A DNA stretch of 64,000 nt from Apis mellifera. Its lineage: Eukaryota > Arthropoda > Insecta > Hymenoptera > Apidae. Position 1 is the first letter of the stretch, and each line of letters begins with the position of its first letter. Both the position numbers and the translations under genes were made by a program. The notes under the pieces were generated by a model. It searched no databases, had not been told where the DNA came from, and was given only the letters and a program-made list of their open reading frames with translations. Of this stretch, positions 23,956 through 36,114 are shown one piece after another. The stretch spans positions 915,001-979,000 of the forward strand of contig NC_037641.1 in the NCBI RefSeq assembly GCF_003254395.2. The letters are read 5' to 3'.

Positions 23956-24019
23956 ATTTATAGATAAATTTTATCTATTTATAGATAAAATTTTATCTAT
24001 TTATAGATAAATTTTATCT
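23956..24019. repeat. Three-copy tandem of 21-22 bp palindromic unit
   Basis: The unit ATTTATAGATAAATTTTATCT is present three times (starting near 23956, 23977 and 23999), the middle copy with one extra A. Each unit contains the inverted repeat GATAAA-(A)-TTTATC, so the array can fold in several registers. It abuts repeat copy C. Confidence 0.88.
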
Positions 24020-24036
24020 TTTTATTTATATTATAA

Positions 24037-24545
24037 ATTTTGAGTGAACAAATAGAATGTTTATTTTAATTGTTTGCAGCTGATTGTAATAATTCGATTG
24101 TAATAATTCTAACTATATTCTGATGTAAACTGTATTGTTGCTGAATTCTATCTGATTTCTATTTTATTCTAATCGATAGGATCTAGAAGGCTATTGCGGG
24201 CTTTAATTTTTCCTTCAATCATTATTTTCCGTGAAAATGCAAACTACAAGAGATTAGAGAAACCAATAGTTGTGTTGGAGGGCTGTTTCGAAGGATACGC
24301 CCTTGTGAAATCATGTCACAACGCGGAGGTCAAGACACTCGCTTGTGCACTCGTTTTCACAGCAAGATACTAGGCATGCAAATGAAGTGACTTATATATA
24401 TCTCTGTGACCATTGGTGCTATATCTCTGTGGAGATTGAAAAGCGTTAGGAAACTGTATTCGCTCGTAAATTACTGTTAGATTATTGAAAAAGCTGTTGA
24501 AAATAAAATCCAGGCTGTTTGCGCGCTTTTAAGCTTAGTTAGCTT
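24037..24545 (-). repeat. Complex dispersed repeat, copy C (inverted)
   Basis: Read on the minus strand this is homologous to 1984-2585 and 24914-25485. On the plus strand the shared blocks are TTGTTTGCAGCTGATTGTAA, GATGTAAACTGTATTG, TTTTCCTTCAATC, CCAAT at 24263-24267, AACGCGGAGGTCAAGACA, ATGCAAAT at 24376-24383, AAAGCGTTAGGAAA and CGCTCGTAAATTA. With copy B it forms a head-to-head inverted pair separated by about 370 bp of AT-rich DNA. Some words (AAAGCGTTAGGAAA, GCTGAATTCTAT) are shared only with B, while TTTTCCTTCAATC and GGTCAAGAC are shared only with A. No frame is conserved; one base missing and an early stop break the frame open in copy A. Confidence 0.85.
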
Positions 24546-24913
24546 AGGCTGTCTAAACTTAGTTTTGTACTTATCATTTTGATTAAGTTATTTATTTAAT
24601 TTACTCTCATTTTTTTTCATAATTATGTAATAATCATTTAATTTTATGCTAATCATATTTCACAGTTATATTATGATTATTTATTGATTGGAAAAAAAAT
24701 TTTATACAATATTTTGAGAATAAATAATTGAAGATTAAATGATCATATTATTGTTTTTAAATATTTAATTTGAATTTTGAATTTCGTTGTAAAATTGATT
24801 TTTTTGTTATAATATTAATCGGATTATTATGTATTAATATATTAAATTTTTTATGATCTATCAATTTGTAATTATTACAAATCTTTGATTATTTTTACAA
24901 TAAGTAAATAATA
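24546..24913. other. AT-rich spacer of the inverted repeat pair
   Basis: About 370 bp between the facing ends of copies C and B. It starts with AGTTAGCTTAGGCTG, a partial repeat of AGCTTAGTT, and becomes plain AT-rich sequence. No gene or motif is supported. Confidence 0.6.
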
Positions 24914-25485
24914 AAGTTAAGAACAGGGCTTGTGAAGCGGTTGGCTTTTATTTTCTATAATTCGAGTATCCTCAATAGGCTGATAATAATTTATGAACGG
25001 ATATGGTTTTCCTAACGCTTTCCAGATCATTAATTTAAATAAAGATATCACAGCAATGACCATTTCACAAGCTACATTTGCATGTCATGTAATCAGCGTG
25101 GAAGCGAACGCAAAGATCCTAATTCCCACGCACTGCGACGCGACCCCTTGAGAGTGCATCCTTCGCGTCCTTCAACGCGATGATTGGTCCTTCCAACTCT
25201 CTTTCAATGTGCATTGTTTCCGAAAAACAAGAATTAGAAGAAAAACTAAGGCTCGTGACAATCTTGTAGTTAAGTTAGAATAGAAATAGAAAACTAGACA
25301 AATAGAATTCAGCAACGATACGGTTTACATCAATACAATTAGAATCATTACAATTAGCCGTAAAAAATTAAAGTATTATTATTTGTTCACTTAGAGCTCA
25401 TAGTATAAATAAATATATAGTGTTATGGTAGTGATCCTTCAAGCAGTTTAGGCACCCCATTTGTGCAATGTCCAAAGTCGTTTTT
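24914..25485 (+). repeat. Complex dispersed repeat, copy B
   Basis: Same orientation as copy A. Matching landmarks are GGGCTTGTGAAGCGG at the start, ATAATAATTTATGAACGG, the block AAGCTACATTTGCATGTCAT (octamer at 25076-25083), CGCACTGCGACGCGACC, ATTGGTC at 25183-25189, TCCAACTCT, ATGTGCATTGTTTCCGAAAA, ATTAGCCGTAAAAA, AGAGCTCATAGTATAAA and ATTTGTGCAATGTCCAAAGTCG near the end. Octamer-to-CCAAT distance is 107 bp, against 106 bp in A and 109 bp in C. It is clearly a diverged full-length copy. No transposase, long terminal repeat or poly-A tail is visible. Confidence 0.88.
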
Positions 25486-26639
25486 TAACAATAATTTAAT
25501 TATCTTTAAACTTATTTATTATTATATTTATTATTATTTAATAAATATGAGAAGAAGATTCAGATACTTATATTTCTATAATACATATATTTTCTTATAT
25601 TTCTATAATATATAATTTTAATAATTTTAAAATTAATAAAAAATTATATTATGGAAAGAAAGTTTTGAAATGAAAAAAATGAAAAATTATCAATATTGTC
25701 AATATATTATATATGATTTAAAAAATAACGAAATTATAATTAAAAAGTAAAACAGTTATAACTGTAATGTTCTATATGTATTTTTAAAATTTATTCTATA
25801 TAATGAAATATATATTTATTTAGCCAAATAAATTAATAAATACATAAATTGTAATTTTTTCCCTATTAACACTGTTTTTTCAAATTATTTTTTTTTTCGT
25901 TTCATAATTATTAATTTTTTCAACAAGCTAATTATTTATTAATAAATTGGTTTATTACAAGTATTAGAGATTAAATAATTTAAATACAAAAGTAAAAATA
26001 AAAATATTATTCCTTTCTATGTCACAAATTTTAATAAAATGAATAATAAATTTATATGAATTTATATGAATAATAAATAATGAATAATAATTAATAAATA
26101 ACAATCAAATGGTTGAACAATTAAACATTTATTGATTAAAACAACATGATATAAAAGGAATCATGTTAGAATGAAAACTATTTTGTTTTAAAACTTCTAA
26201 TGGATATCATTGAAAAAAATAAATAAATAAAACCATTTAATAGATTTGAAGACATTCAGTATATAAATTAAAGTCAGAGCCACAAAAAATCCATTAAGAA
26301 TCGTCGACGAGAAAAATAGTTGAATCTTTTTTAAATAATTCGTCATCATGTATATAAAAAATTGCTGCTATAAAGATTTTCCAATATTATTTTTTCTATT
26401 ATAATATTTCTTTTTAATAAATTTAAAAAAATTATAGTACTAGAACGAAATCATTCAAAAATTTTATTTTCAAATTTTCATTGAATTTTTTAATGAAGAA
26501 TTTTTTAATTGGAAAATTAAAAAATAAAATTATTTTTTTTTTATTTGAATTACTATCATCTCTCTAAAAAAGAAAAATTATTAGTATTTATATCTTAAAC
26601 ATTTTTTAAATAGCAATTGATTCTCTTGTCAAACAAATT
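25486..26639. other. AT-rich stretch, nothing recognised
   Basis: AT-rich DNA with a small imperfect TTTATATGAATAATAAA repeat near 26045-26085. No gene, RNA or defined element. Confidence 0.6.
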
Positions 26640-26930
26640 TTTCAATCGTCAAGATTCTTCTCAATCTTTCCAGACTTTCGAATCTTTTTTGAAATAAATA
26701 GTCTAGAGTACAGGATAGAGAGAAACCGCATCGCGGTCTAGCCTCTCGTCGTTTCATGAAAATTGCAGTCTGCGGGTTTCTCGGGTGAACTTAATCACAA
26801 GGAACATAGCTGTTAAGCTGTTAAGCTTTTCGTCGTTCTAAATGCTTTGAAGATCAACGGATTTGTTTGCTACCCTCTCTTTCTTTCTGTAAGCTTTCAG
26901 ACTCCAACAATTTATCGTTAGGACCTGTTA
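26640..26930. promoter_or_regulatory. GC-richer island, candidate regulatory element
   Basis: About 290 bp with CCGCATCGCGGTCTAGCC, TGCAGTCTGCGGGTTTCTCGG and the direct repeat AGCTGTTAAGCTGTTAAGC near 26809-26827. CCGC-AT-CGCGG is a near-palindrome. All frames are interrupted. It could be a conserved non-coding element or the remnant of an exon. No tRNA-like A and B boxes were found. Confidence 0.35.
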
Positions 26931-28799
26931 TATTTATTCAACTGACATATTTAATTTATTATTTCATTTAAATGTATAAAAATCATAAACAAAAAAATAT
27001 TGTGAGAAAAGTATATTATATCAATAATATTAATGTTATATCAATAAACATTATATACACTATCAATTAAAAATTTGGGTACTAGTATTTAAATAATATT
27101 TATTACATTCGTAACACTTATTAGATTCCAAACTAATATATAGGATACATAAGGATTGTTCGACTAAATGTTTAATTTTAATTCATAGAAATATAATATT
27201 ACAAATTGTATTAATTATTATAGAAAATTATTATCTACAATTAAAAAGCAAAAAAAGAATAAATTTATTAATAAGTATATATATATAATAGTTATATTTT
27301 TATAACAATAATATTCTAAAAATTTGCAAAAGTTAATGCAATAATAAAGATTATAATTGTAATAATTAGAATATAATAGAAATGAAAAAAAAAAATGAAG
27401 GATATATAGAATGAAAAATATAGAATGATAATATAGAATGAAAAATGGGACATAAATTATAAAATATAGAAATGTAAAGATAGAAATATAAAAATTATTG
27501 TAATATAATTATAGTTCAATAAATAAATATAAAAAAAATAATATTGCTAAATGTTAATTAATTAAATGGAAAAGAAAATAAATTGAATTTGAAAAATACA
27601 AAACATAATTATAGAAGAACATAAATAGAAGAAAACATTTAATAAAATTCAAAAAGTTTGAAAAAAAAATCAAAGATTATTTTCACAAAAAAAAATTTTT
27701 TTTTTGAGAGAATTATGCTTTAAACAATTGCTCATATTTCTATTTCGTTTATAATCTAAGATCATTAAAGTGATCATTTTTTGATCATTTTCAAAAATGG
27801 TTATGCAAAAAACTACTATTAATTCAAGGAACATAAGGATATGCAGAAGATTTGTTTGCATGTTTTAAATATGAAAGGATACTATCATCTCTAATCTAAA
27901 TGCCTTTGAAGAAAGAAATTAAATGATGAAATATGCATTGCTATATGCATTATATATAATGAAAAAAATATGTAACAGACATATATCACTCATTATTATT
28001 CTAAATATGTTATTCACGTGATTGCTTTTTTTTTATTTCTATTTCTTTTATTTTACATATAATAAAATAAGAAAATTATATTAACGTTCATTCTTCCTAT
28101 CTTTAACTCTTTCAAATATGTATTAGATATAAACAATATCAAATGTTCTATTTCAAATTTCTACCAAATTTAGTTTAATTATGATACTTTTTATATATCA
28201 TATGAATAAAATATTTATTGATAGAGAATAAAATATTTATTGATATTTTATATTCCAAATTTGTATATTAGATACAAATAATATCAAGAATTTCAGAAAT
28301 AAAAATAGAAAAATAAAAATTTTTTTAATAAATGTTTAAATATGTGGAACTATGTAGAATAAATATTTTTTATTTTTTACATTCGTTCTAAGAAATATTT
28401 TTAGGAAATATTATAATATATTATGAATAAAAATATAAATATTAAAAAATTAGATATAAATATAAATTTTAGAAATATTTAAATAAATATTAATATAAAT
28501 ATTATTCTAAAATGATCTTATATTTTATTATTTTTATCATTTGTGTTTGTTGCATTAAATTTTACATTTGAAATCTTATAAAAAAATATATGTAAAAATA
28601 GATCAAAATTATTAATCGACACATTAGAATATTGGATTGCAAAGAATTAAATACTATTGCATAAATTGTATTTATTGAAAATTAGATTTAATATTTACAC
28701 CCAATATTCTATTCTTTATGCAAGATTCTATCTAGAAGAAATTTTAATTTCTTTGTTGATATGAAATCTTAGTTGTGTCGCACTTAACTGAATCAATTA
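26931..28799. other. AT-rich stretch with a small tandem
   Basis: AT-rich. A degenerate short tandem of ATATAGAATGA(AA) units lies at about 27403-27442, and an isolated CACGTG at 28015-28020. The remaining sequence shows no feature I can support. Confidence 0.6.
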
Positions 28800-29060
28800 T
28801 ATCGGAATGAAATAATGAAAGTAATCACGTTAAACGATACAGCAAAAAGCAAAATAATTATTTCGCGACGATTGCTCGACAACTTCGTTCCCATCGTGAG
28901 GATTTCATTTCGCTCCATGCTCAATAAATTCATTATCGCGACGTTCAGTAATTATTCGCCGGTGAAACCATTTACCTACCACGTTGAACAGGAAAATGAA
29001 GCTTTTAAATTCGTCTATATATATCATATAAAATTATTTCTTCTTCTATCCAAATGAGAT
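28800..29060. promoter_or_regulatory. CpG-rich island with homeobox-like cores
   Basis: A complex island with repeated words: ATAATTATTTCGCGACGATTG near 28854 and TAATTATTCGCC near 28949, plus TTATCGCGACGTT near 28933. An 80-codon plus frame (28815-29057) spans it, with residues such as TLNDTAKSK and VKPFTYHVEQENEAF, but it fits no family I know and its length is within chance. Paired TAATTA-type cores next to CGCGACG suggest a regulatory element. It is an alternative candidate for a real exon. Confidence 0.35.
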
Positions 29061-30398
29061 GTACATTTTTCGAGGAAAAATATCTCTGTAATACGATATT
29101 GTTAACATAATTACTGAAATATTTGAAAAAATTGAGAAGGCGTAATAAACAGTATCCGAAAACAGAAAATCGCAGCATCAATCTTTTTTGTTTTCCAACG
29201 AAGAGAATGCAATTTTCCATTCTTATTCACAGTATAATTAGAATTAACATGATATGAATATTTATTTTTGCAAGAATTCAAGCTGGAAATTCGGTGTCTA
29301 ATTAAAAATGAAATTTGTATTTGTGATATAATTATGTCCTATAATGATATTCATTTTTTTCTAATCGAGATTGCCAAAATTTTCTGTACGAAATAAAAGA
29401 ATATTAATGACATTAATTAATGAAATTTTTAAAATATCGATTATAACAATAGCTAATTCAAAGTAGTTAATGAAGAGAATGGTAAAAGTTTTTATTTAGA
29501 GTTGAAATTATTTTAGAGAAAGTTTATAAAAATCGTCTATAATAAGAAGTGTTATAACATGTTATATATTTAACAAGTATTAAACATATAATGCATACAT
29601 AATTATATTGATATATTAAATTAATTGAAACATAAAAAAATAATATTAATTATTTTGCATCACATTATTTATAATCTTCAATCATTAAGTAAATAATTAT
29701 CGTAATCAATTTATTTTTGTTTATGATTTGTTTTTGTTCATATTTATCTATATAAATTGAATTTTTTAAAGAATTCTGTTTTTTCATTTTATTTTGATGA
29801 TACATATTTTTTGAAGTTAGAAAGAATTTGTCTACTAAAAAAACGAAAGAATATTGCTATAATATAAAAATGGATATAAATGGAGAGTATCAAATATTGA
29901 AGGATTTTTTTCAATATATTATTTTTATTTCAATATAACTATAACTTATGCATTTTTAAGAAAACACTCGTGATATTATTATAATTTAATTTACTTAATT
30001 AAGACACCAAATAAAAACAAAGTATATGAACTATATTGGAATATATTAATAAATTAATTAAAATATATGTATAGTTCTAGACTAACGAAGCATTGTGATT
30101 TTTTATTTCTTAATGTAATTTTATAATATTATAATAATGTAATAATTAATCACAATATATGTAAATTACATGTAAAATGAATCAATCATAATGCTAATAT
30201 AAAATAGAAAATTTAAATATCTTATCTTTAGTTATCTTACTTTATACATGTTATTATATTTATGAGAATTAATAATGTCAAAATAAAATTATTAAATTTA
30301 TTATAAGATAATGTAAAATAATGTTAAGTTTTTATAAAACACATATATTTATTTATGAGTTAATTTTATATTAATTTTGCTTATATATTATGCTTATA

Positions 30399-30403
<5 letters not shown>
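29061..30403. other. AT-rich stretch, nothing recognised
   Basis: AT-rich with no conserved-looking frame. A 71-codon minus frame around 29005-29220 is unremarkable. Confidence 0.6.

Positions 30404-30451
<48 letters not shown>
30404..30451. repeat. (TA)n microsatellite
   Basis: A run of about 48 bp of alternating A and T between TTA and TTAATG. Confidence 0.97.
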
Positions 30452-30455
<4 letters not shown>

Positions 30456-30739
30456 GTAAAGTTAGTTTTATATGAAAAAAAGAAATAATATTCATCATTT
30501 TATCTAATATCGCTTTTCTATATAAATATTAAATTAATACATGCTTATCAAATAAGTTCATTATACAATATCATACATCATAAATTTTTAATTAATTCTA
30601 TTAAAAAACTACAAATATTCTTTAATAAATTCTTAATATAAAATGAAAAATTGTTCCATATGATACTAAATTAAATTTTTAATCGCTAAAATATCATTTT
30701 TTATATTTAACTGAGATACAAGAATATATTGAAGATGAA

Positions 30740-31015
30740 CAATACAAGTATTCGTGAATCGCATATAACCGATCATCGCGTTGCGGTTCAGGCAATCTAT
30801 TTTCCGGGTTTATGGTGCTATATTGAATTTTCAGTTATGTATACATACGCAAGTCAATCCCCTTGCATGGATATGCATAGCCACTATGCATAATTTGCGA
30901 TGATAACGATATTACGTTTGTCCAACACTTGATAATAAACTATTTCCACTTATCAATCCGCAAATTGTATTATTCGTCTCAGTGATGGTCGACTGAACAA
31001 ATTCCAGATGGAAAA
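30740..31015. promoter_or_regulatory. GC-richer island with POU/GATA-like words
   Basis: Complex sequence with CGATCATCGCGTTGCGG, a cluster ATGGATATGCATAGCC and ACTATGCATAATTTGCGATG near 30870-30900, GATAACGATATTACG, and TTGATAATAAAC/CTTATCAATCCG. The ATGCATAATTTGC word resembles a POU-type site and TGATAA/TTATCA a GATA-type site. This is motif reading by eye in a permissive background. No open frame of note. Confidence 0.35.
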
Positions 31016-31561
31016 TTTCGTTACAGTTATACATTATTCTTTTGTTTATTTATTTTTTATTCTGGATAGTATATGTAAATCGCTTAATTGAAGCGAATTT
31101 TAATTTGCAAGATAGAATTATATAAATTTTTATCAAATAATTATTCACGAAGTTTTTTTTAAATTGGCAATGTTGCCATTTGTTTGATTTACAAAAAAAT
31201 ATCAATATTATTTGAAAAATTTCAATCTGAATAATGAGCTTGAAAATTTTTAATAAAATAGATTATACATTTGGTTTCTTATAATGAAAATTCTTAATGT
31301 ATAATAACAGAAAGTATTATATAAATAAAGATTTGTAAATAAAGAATGCATAGAAAAAAAATATAATTTTTTAAATTGATATTAATTATTATCGATTTGG
31401 TATTTTTACTTGATTTTTAATATTATTCACAAATGTTTATAAATAATCATAAAAAAATAGATTATTATTAAATAAGTATATAATGTATATATTATATACT
31501 TATAAATGTATATTATTATATACAAAAAGTAAATTTCTTTATGGAATATCTTTATTATCTT
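31016..31561. other. AT-rich stretch, nothing recognised
   Basis: Background sequence. A short palindromic run, TATAATGTATATATTATATAC, lies near 31480. No gene. Confidence 0.6.
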
Positions 31562-31835
31562 TTGATTTTAAAAACTAAAACAAGAACAAAAGTTGATATA
31601 CAAAAATCTAATTTATTAAGTTATAAACAATGTAAATATGTCTGATGAAATAAGATGAAAATAAAAACAATATGATGAAGATAGAATTATTTTACAATTT
31701 TACTTTATTTCTGTTTCGCTTCGTTTAATATAAATTTCATTTGTTATATAACTTAATAAATAAACTGTAATTTAAACATAAATTTTATACTCATATTTTT
31801 TGTATTTATTCTGACCTTTTTAAAATTAATTTTTC
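31562..31835. mobile_element. Fold-back element, copy 4
   Basis: The arms pair ATTTATTAAGTTATAAAC (31611-31628) with TTATATAACTTAATAAATAA (31744-31763), and an outer ATTTTAAAA word near 31565 with TTTTTAAAAT near 31818. The inner left arm TGATGAAATAAGATGAAAAT is the family signature. The right inner arm TTCGCTTCGTTTAATATAAA is its diverged complement. Ends are approximate and there is no coding frame. Confidence 0.55.
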
Positions 31836-33200
31836 AAAAATATTGATGAATATATTGACATTGTTTATATTGACCATTAAAATTTTACGAATATATGTAT
31901 GTTCTATATTAAAATTCTTCGTTTAATAACTATTTTTTGAATAATATATTTTAGTATAATAAACAAAATAATATATAATTTTCGTTATCATGCATTTCTT
32001 TTAAATATTCTGAAATCAAAAAAATATGGGATATTTTAGTATATTTACACAATGATATTACACAATAAATAAAAATATCGATAAGAATGTTATAAATGAC
32101 ATTATAGAAATATATAATATTGGATATTATAGATACATGTACAATATATAAGCAAAATTTGTCAAATTTATTAAATTCTTCCGAAATTTACGAATATTAA
32201 AAAAAAATGAAGATAAAAATATTTTATTTTTATTATTATTTTATTTATTAAAAATATATAAATATAAAATATCTATTTTATTAAATTGTCTTGATAATAT
32301 AAAATTTTTGATATCAAATCTTCTATTTCGCTTACAATATACAAAATATTAGATGTGCTAAATAAAATCTTAAGTTATTTTGGAATCAAGATATCTGAAG
32401 ATATTTTTAGGACAATTGTTAATAAAAATACTCCATTTTTTATATCTTTATCTTTGAAATAATATAACTTAATTTAATTTAATTTATTTTCTATTCATAT
32501 TCTATTCTCACTTTTAATTAAATTCAAAATAAGAAAATTTAATATAATATTCATATTTATATTTAAAAATTTGAAAACAACTGATTTTTAAGAAAAATGT
32601 CATAAAAGAATTAAAATTTCAAAGAAGAAATATTTATTTATTTTTTATTTGTTAAGTTCTTTTAAAATTAAAGTTCGTATTTTAATAAAAAGACGATATT
32701 TTATTGACAGATTCTTTGGTTTGAAAATTAAAATTTATTTTATTTCATTGAAATAGTATTTTACAATAATACAAAGATAGCTTCATATTTAAAATTTTTA
32801 TTAATATAAAAAAAATTATTGTTACTTTTGATATAATTTGTTAGTTGATTTCGGTATTTGAACGTTAATTATATGTAAGAAAAAATTTTTTTTTAGATAA
32901 AAGGATTTCATTTCATTTCATTTGTATTTATAATATTTGTTAATCTCTGTCATCATTTATTTGATATTTTTAGCGAATTATTAAAATGCTATAATTTCTA
33001 ATCATTTTGTTTAAAACTGATTAAATATCTGTAAAAACTTTTTTTATAAATATTAAATTTGTTTGTCAGTGACCTTTTAAATAATTATTTTAAATAATTA
33101 AAAAAATATTAATTTTTTAACAAGAAATAAATAAATCGAAATTTTTTAATTAAATATTTCCTTTTCAAAAATTATAGAATCTGTAATAAAATAATTGAAA
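31836..33200. other. AT-rich stretch, nothing recognised
   Basis: AT-rich background with a short TTTCATTTCATTTCATT tandem near 32908. No gene or element. Confidence 0.6.
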
Positions 33201-33276
33201 AATTAATAAATAGAGTGTATATATATTATCGAGTGAAAATTAATAAATAGAGTATATGTATGTATATTATCGATTG
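33201..33276. repeat. Two-copy tandem duplication, about 38 bp unit
   Basis: AATTAATAAATAGAGT, then a TATATA-type spacer and TATTATCGAGTG (33201-33235), is repeated as AATTAATAAATAGAGTATAT to TATTATCGATTG (33238-33276). It is a young local duplication. Confidence 0.88.
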
Positions 33277-36114
33277 ATATTTAATAATGGAAAAGCAGAT
33301 GCATTGATTGATCAAGCAGAAATTATTGCATCAATCTTGCTAATAGTTGTATTAAATGAATTATTGATTATAATTCGAAAACATCATGTATCAAATAGTG
33401 CAACATGTAAAATATATTTAAAGAAAAAATCGAATGAATATACATAAGTTTTTTTTTGTTTTGATGCAAATTTCTTTTATTTCACTGGATAACCTTTATA
33501 TTTAACTGTATATTATAATAGCTTGAATAATATTTTCTCAGTCTCAAAAATTGTATTTTACAGTTTAATTTACAATACAAATATACAGTAATCTATTTCG
33601 AATTCGGTTGTAATAAATCAAATTAAAAAAATGTATCGCATCTTAGATAGAATAATTCTATATAGAATGAATTGATTTAATCGCGTCGACTTTATTTATT
33701 TATATAAAAATATTTAAATTTTAACATTAAGTATTATTTTTTAATTTTTGTGATTAAAAAAGCAATTATTAAAATTTCCAATTGTGAAAAGAAAATTTTA
33801 AAATAAAGAAAAAAAATGAATGTCTACAATTTGAAATATTGAATATTTGAAATCAAAAATTGAAACTTTAAATACTTCAATTTTAACTTAAAATTATATC
33901 AAGTATTCAAATTTCAAATTAAAATCTTAATCTAAAATCTTACGAAAAATTCAATTGAATAAATTTTTGAATAATGAAAGTTTATAAATACATCACAATA
34001 CTTAATATAATAATATACAATATTTAATATGATTGCTCAATTAATTATTAAATTAATAAAGATTGATTTGTAAAAAATATATAGAATTTCTTGATTTACT
34101 AGAATAGATTTTAAGTTTAGATGTTTATTTTAAAATTATTCTAAAATTTACGAATTATAAATAGTCTTTATATTACATATTTATTGGATTTTTGAATTCT
34201 ATTAGTAGAAGACAGACTTTATAATACAATTTATAAAAAAAATATTTCTATTGATCACTTTAAAAATGATAAAAATATTTAGAAATAATAATATTTGTGA
34301 AAGTAACAATGATTAGAAAATTTAAAAATTTCAAGAATGATGTCTATTTACATATTTGAACGAAATATATTTGATCTTTTTGGAATTAGATTTAAGGTTA
34401 TTCGCTACATGAGATCATAAATAATATAAGTTATAAATAATATGTTGTAATTGATGCTTGAACGGTCTATTTTATTATTTCGCAATTTGACTGAATTTAC
34501 ATTAATATTATAACTCTTATGAAATGACATAATATATGTAAAAAAGAATATTAAATTTGTTTAATATAATAAAATTATATTATAAATAATTATAAAATGT
34601 AAGTTATAGAATTAATAATTTTTTTTTTATGTTTTAAAATGATGTTTCTTTATTATATTTTATTATAGTATAAAGACATATATTTTTGTATAAATTTTTT
34701 TTTTCATAATATATTTCTTTTATCATAGCTTAATATTTTCTACTCTGAATAATTTCATATAAATAAAAAAAGATATTTTTACTTTTTATCTTAATAATAT
34801 TTCAATATTTTTTAATAAATTAATATTTTTCATTTTATTAATATTCGAAAATATTTTATTTTATTTTAATAATGTTTCAAAAGAATATATATACAATTAA
34901 AATAATATGTATAATTAGTATATAAATAATAAATAAAAAATTAAAGGATGATTCTTTAAACTAATTAATAAAAATAGAAAGTAACAAAATTACACTTTCA
35001 ATTTTATATATTTATATATATGTATGTAAATTAAAAGATTCATAATTTCAAATATTTAAATTTATAAATAATAAAATTATATTTCAAATATTAAGAATTG
35101 ATATTTTAATAAAATATAATTAATATAATAAAAATAAAATTAAAAGAAATAATTCCAAATATATAAACAATAGAAGACACAATGATTACATCATTTAAAA
35201 ATTTAAAGATTAATAAATTTCTTTTTTTTTTCTTTTTTATATCTTTTGTTCTTTTTATTTTTTTCTTATATCTTCTTTTGTCTTCATTCTTCATTTATGT
35301 ATTCTTATATGCATAATACTATTGTCTTCACATCAAGAATTTACAATAAAGATCATAAACGAATTTGTTTAATATTTAAAAATCAATGAAAACAAAAAGA
35401 GAATATGACAAAAAAAATTGTACAATGATCAAAAAATTTTAAAGGATCATTGTAAAGAAAAGATTTTAATTTTTAAGTTCATTGGAAAATCATTGATGAA
35501 AATAACTTCAGTATTTTTATAGTCAGAATTAAATTTTTCAAACATTTCAGAAGAAAAATATTTTTATTTTTCTATTTATTACATAATATGAAAACATTAA
35601 AAAAAAGATTTTAATTTTTAAAAATAAGGATTGTAAAAATGGAGATTTCATGCTTTAAAATAAATTCAAGCTGATTGTTGTACAAAGTTATAATAAAGTT
35701 CATATGTATCGATAATTTTTTATCATTATAATGATTTTCTGATAATGTTTACTATATATCAATGTTGTTTTATTACATTATAAATTCATAATAAGTTTAT
35801 TATATATATATATACATAATTTCGCATAATTTTATTATTAATTTATTCTTTAAAAATATAATAAGAACATTCAATATGCAAATATTTCAAATTACAAATT
35901 ACTTTTTAATGTTTTTAATTAAAGACATTATTTAAATAAAATCTTTTCAATTCGTTATTTATTGATATTCTAATTTTTTTACCTTTTTACAATTAATAAA
36001 ATTACAGAAATTTTATATTAAAATTCAATATTTTTAAATAGAGATACTAATGTGAAGATCGAAAATCAATTTATTGAGTCAAAAAGATCTTTTATATAGT
36101 AGAAATGAAGAAAT
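33277..36114. other. AT-rich stretch, nothing recognised
   Basis: AT-rich. There is a CT-rich patch near 35220-35290 whose complement gives the Lys-rich 62-codon minus frame at 35106-35294, a composition artefact. No gene is supported. Confidence 0.6.

Noticed and set aside
26700..26780. Possible tRNA or small structured RNA around CCGCATCGCGG
   Set aside because: No A box, B box (GGTTCRA) or cloverleaf arms could be placed on either strand.
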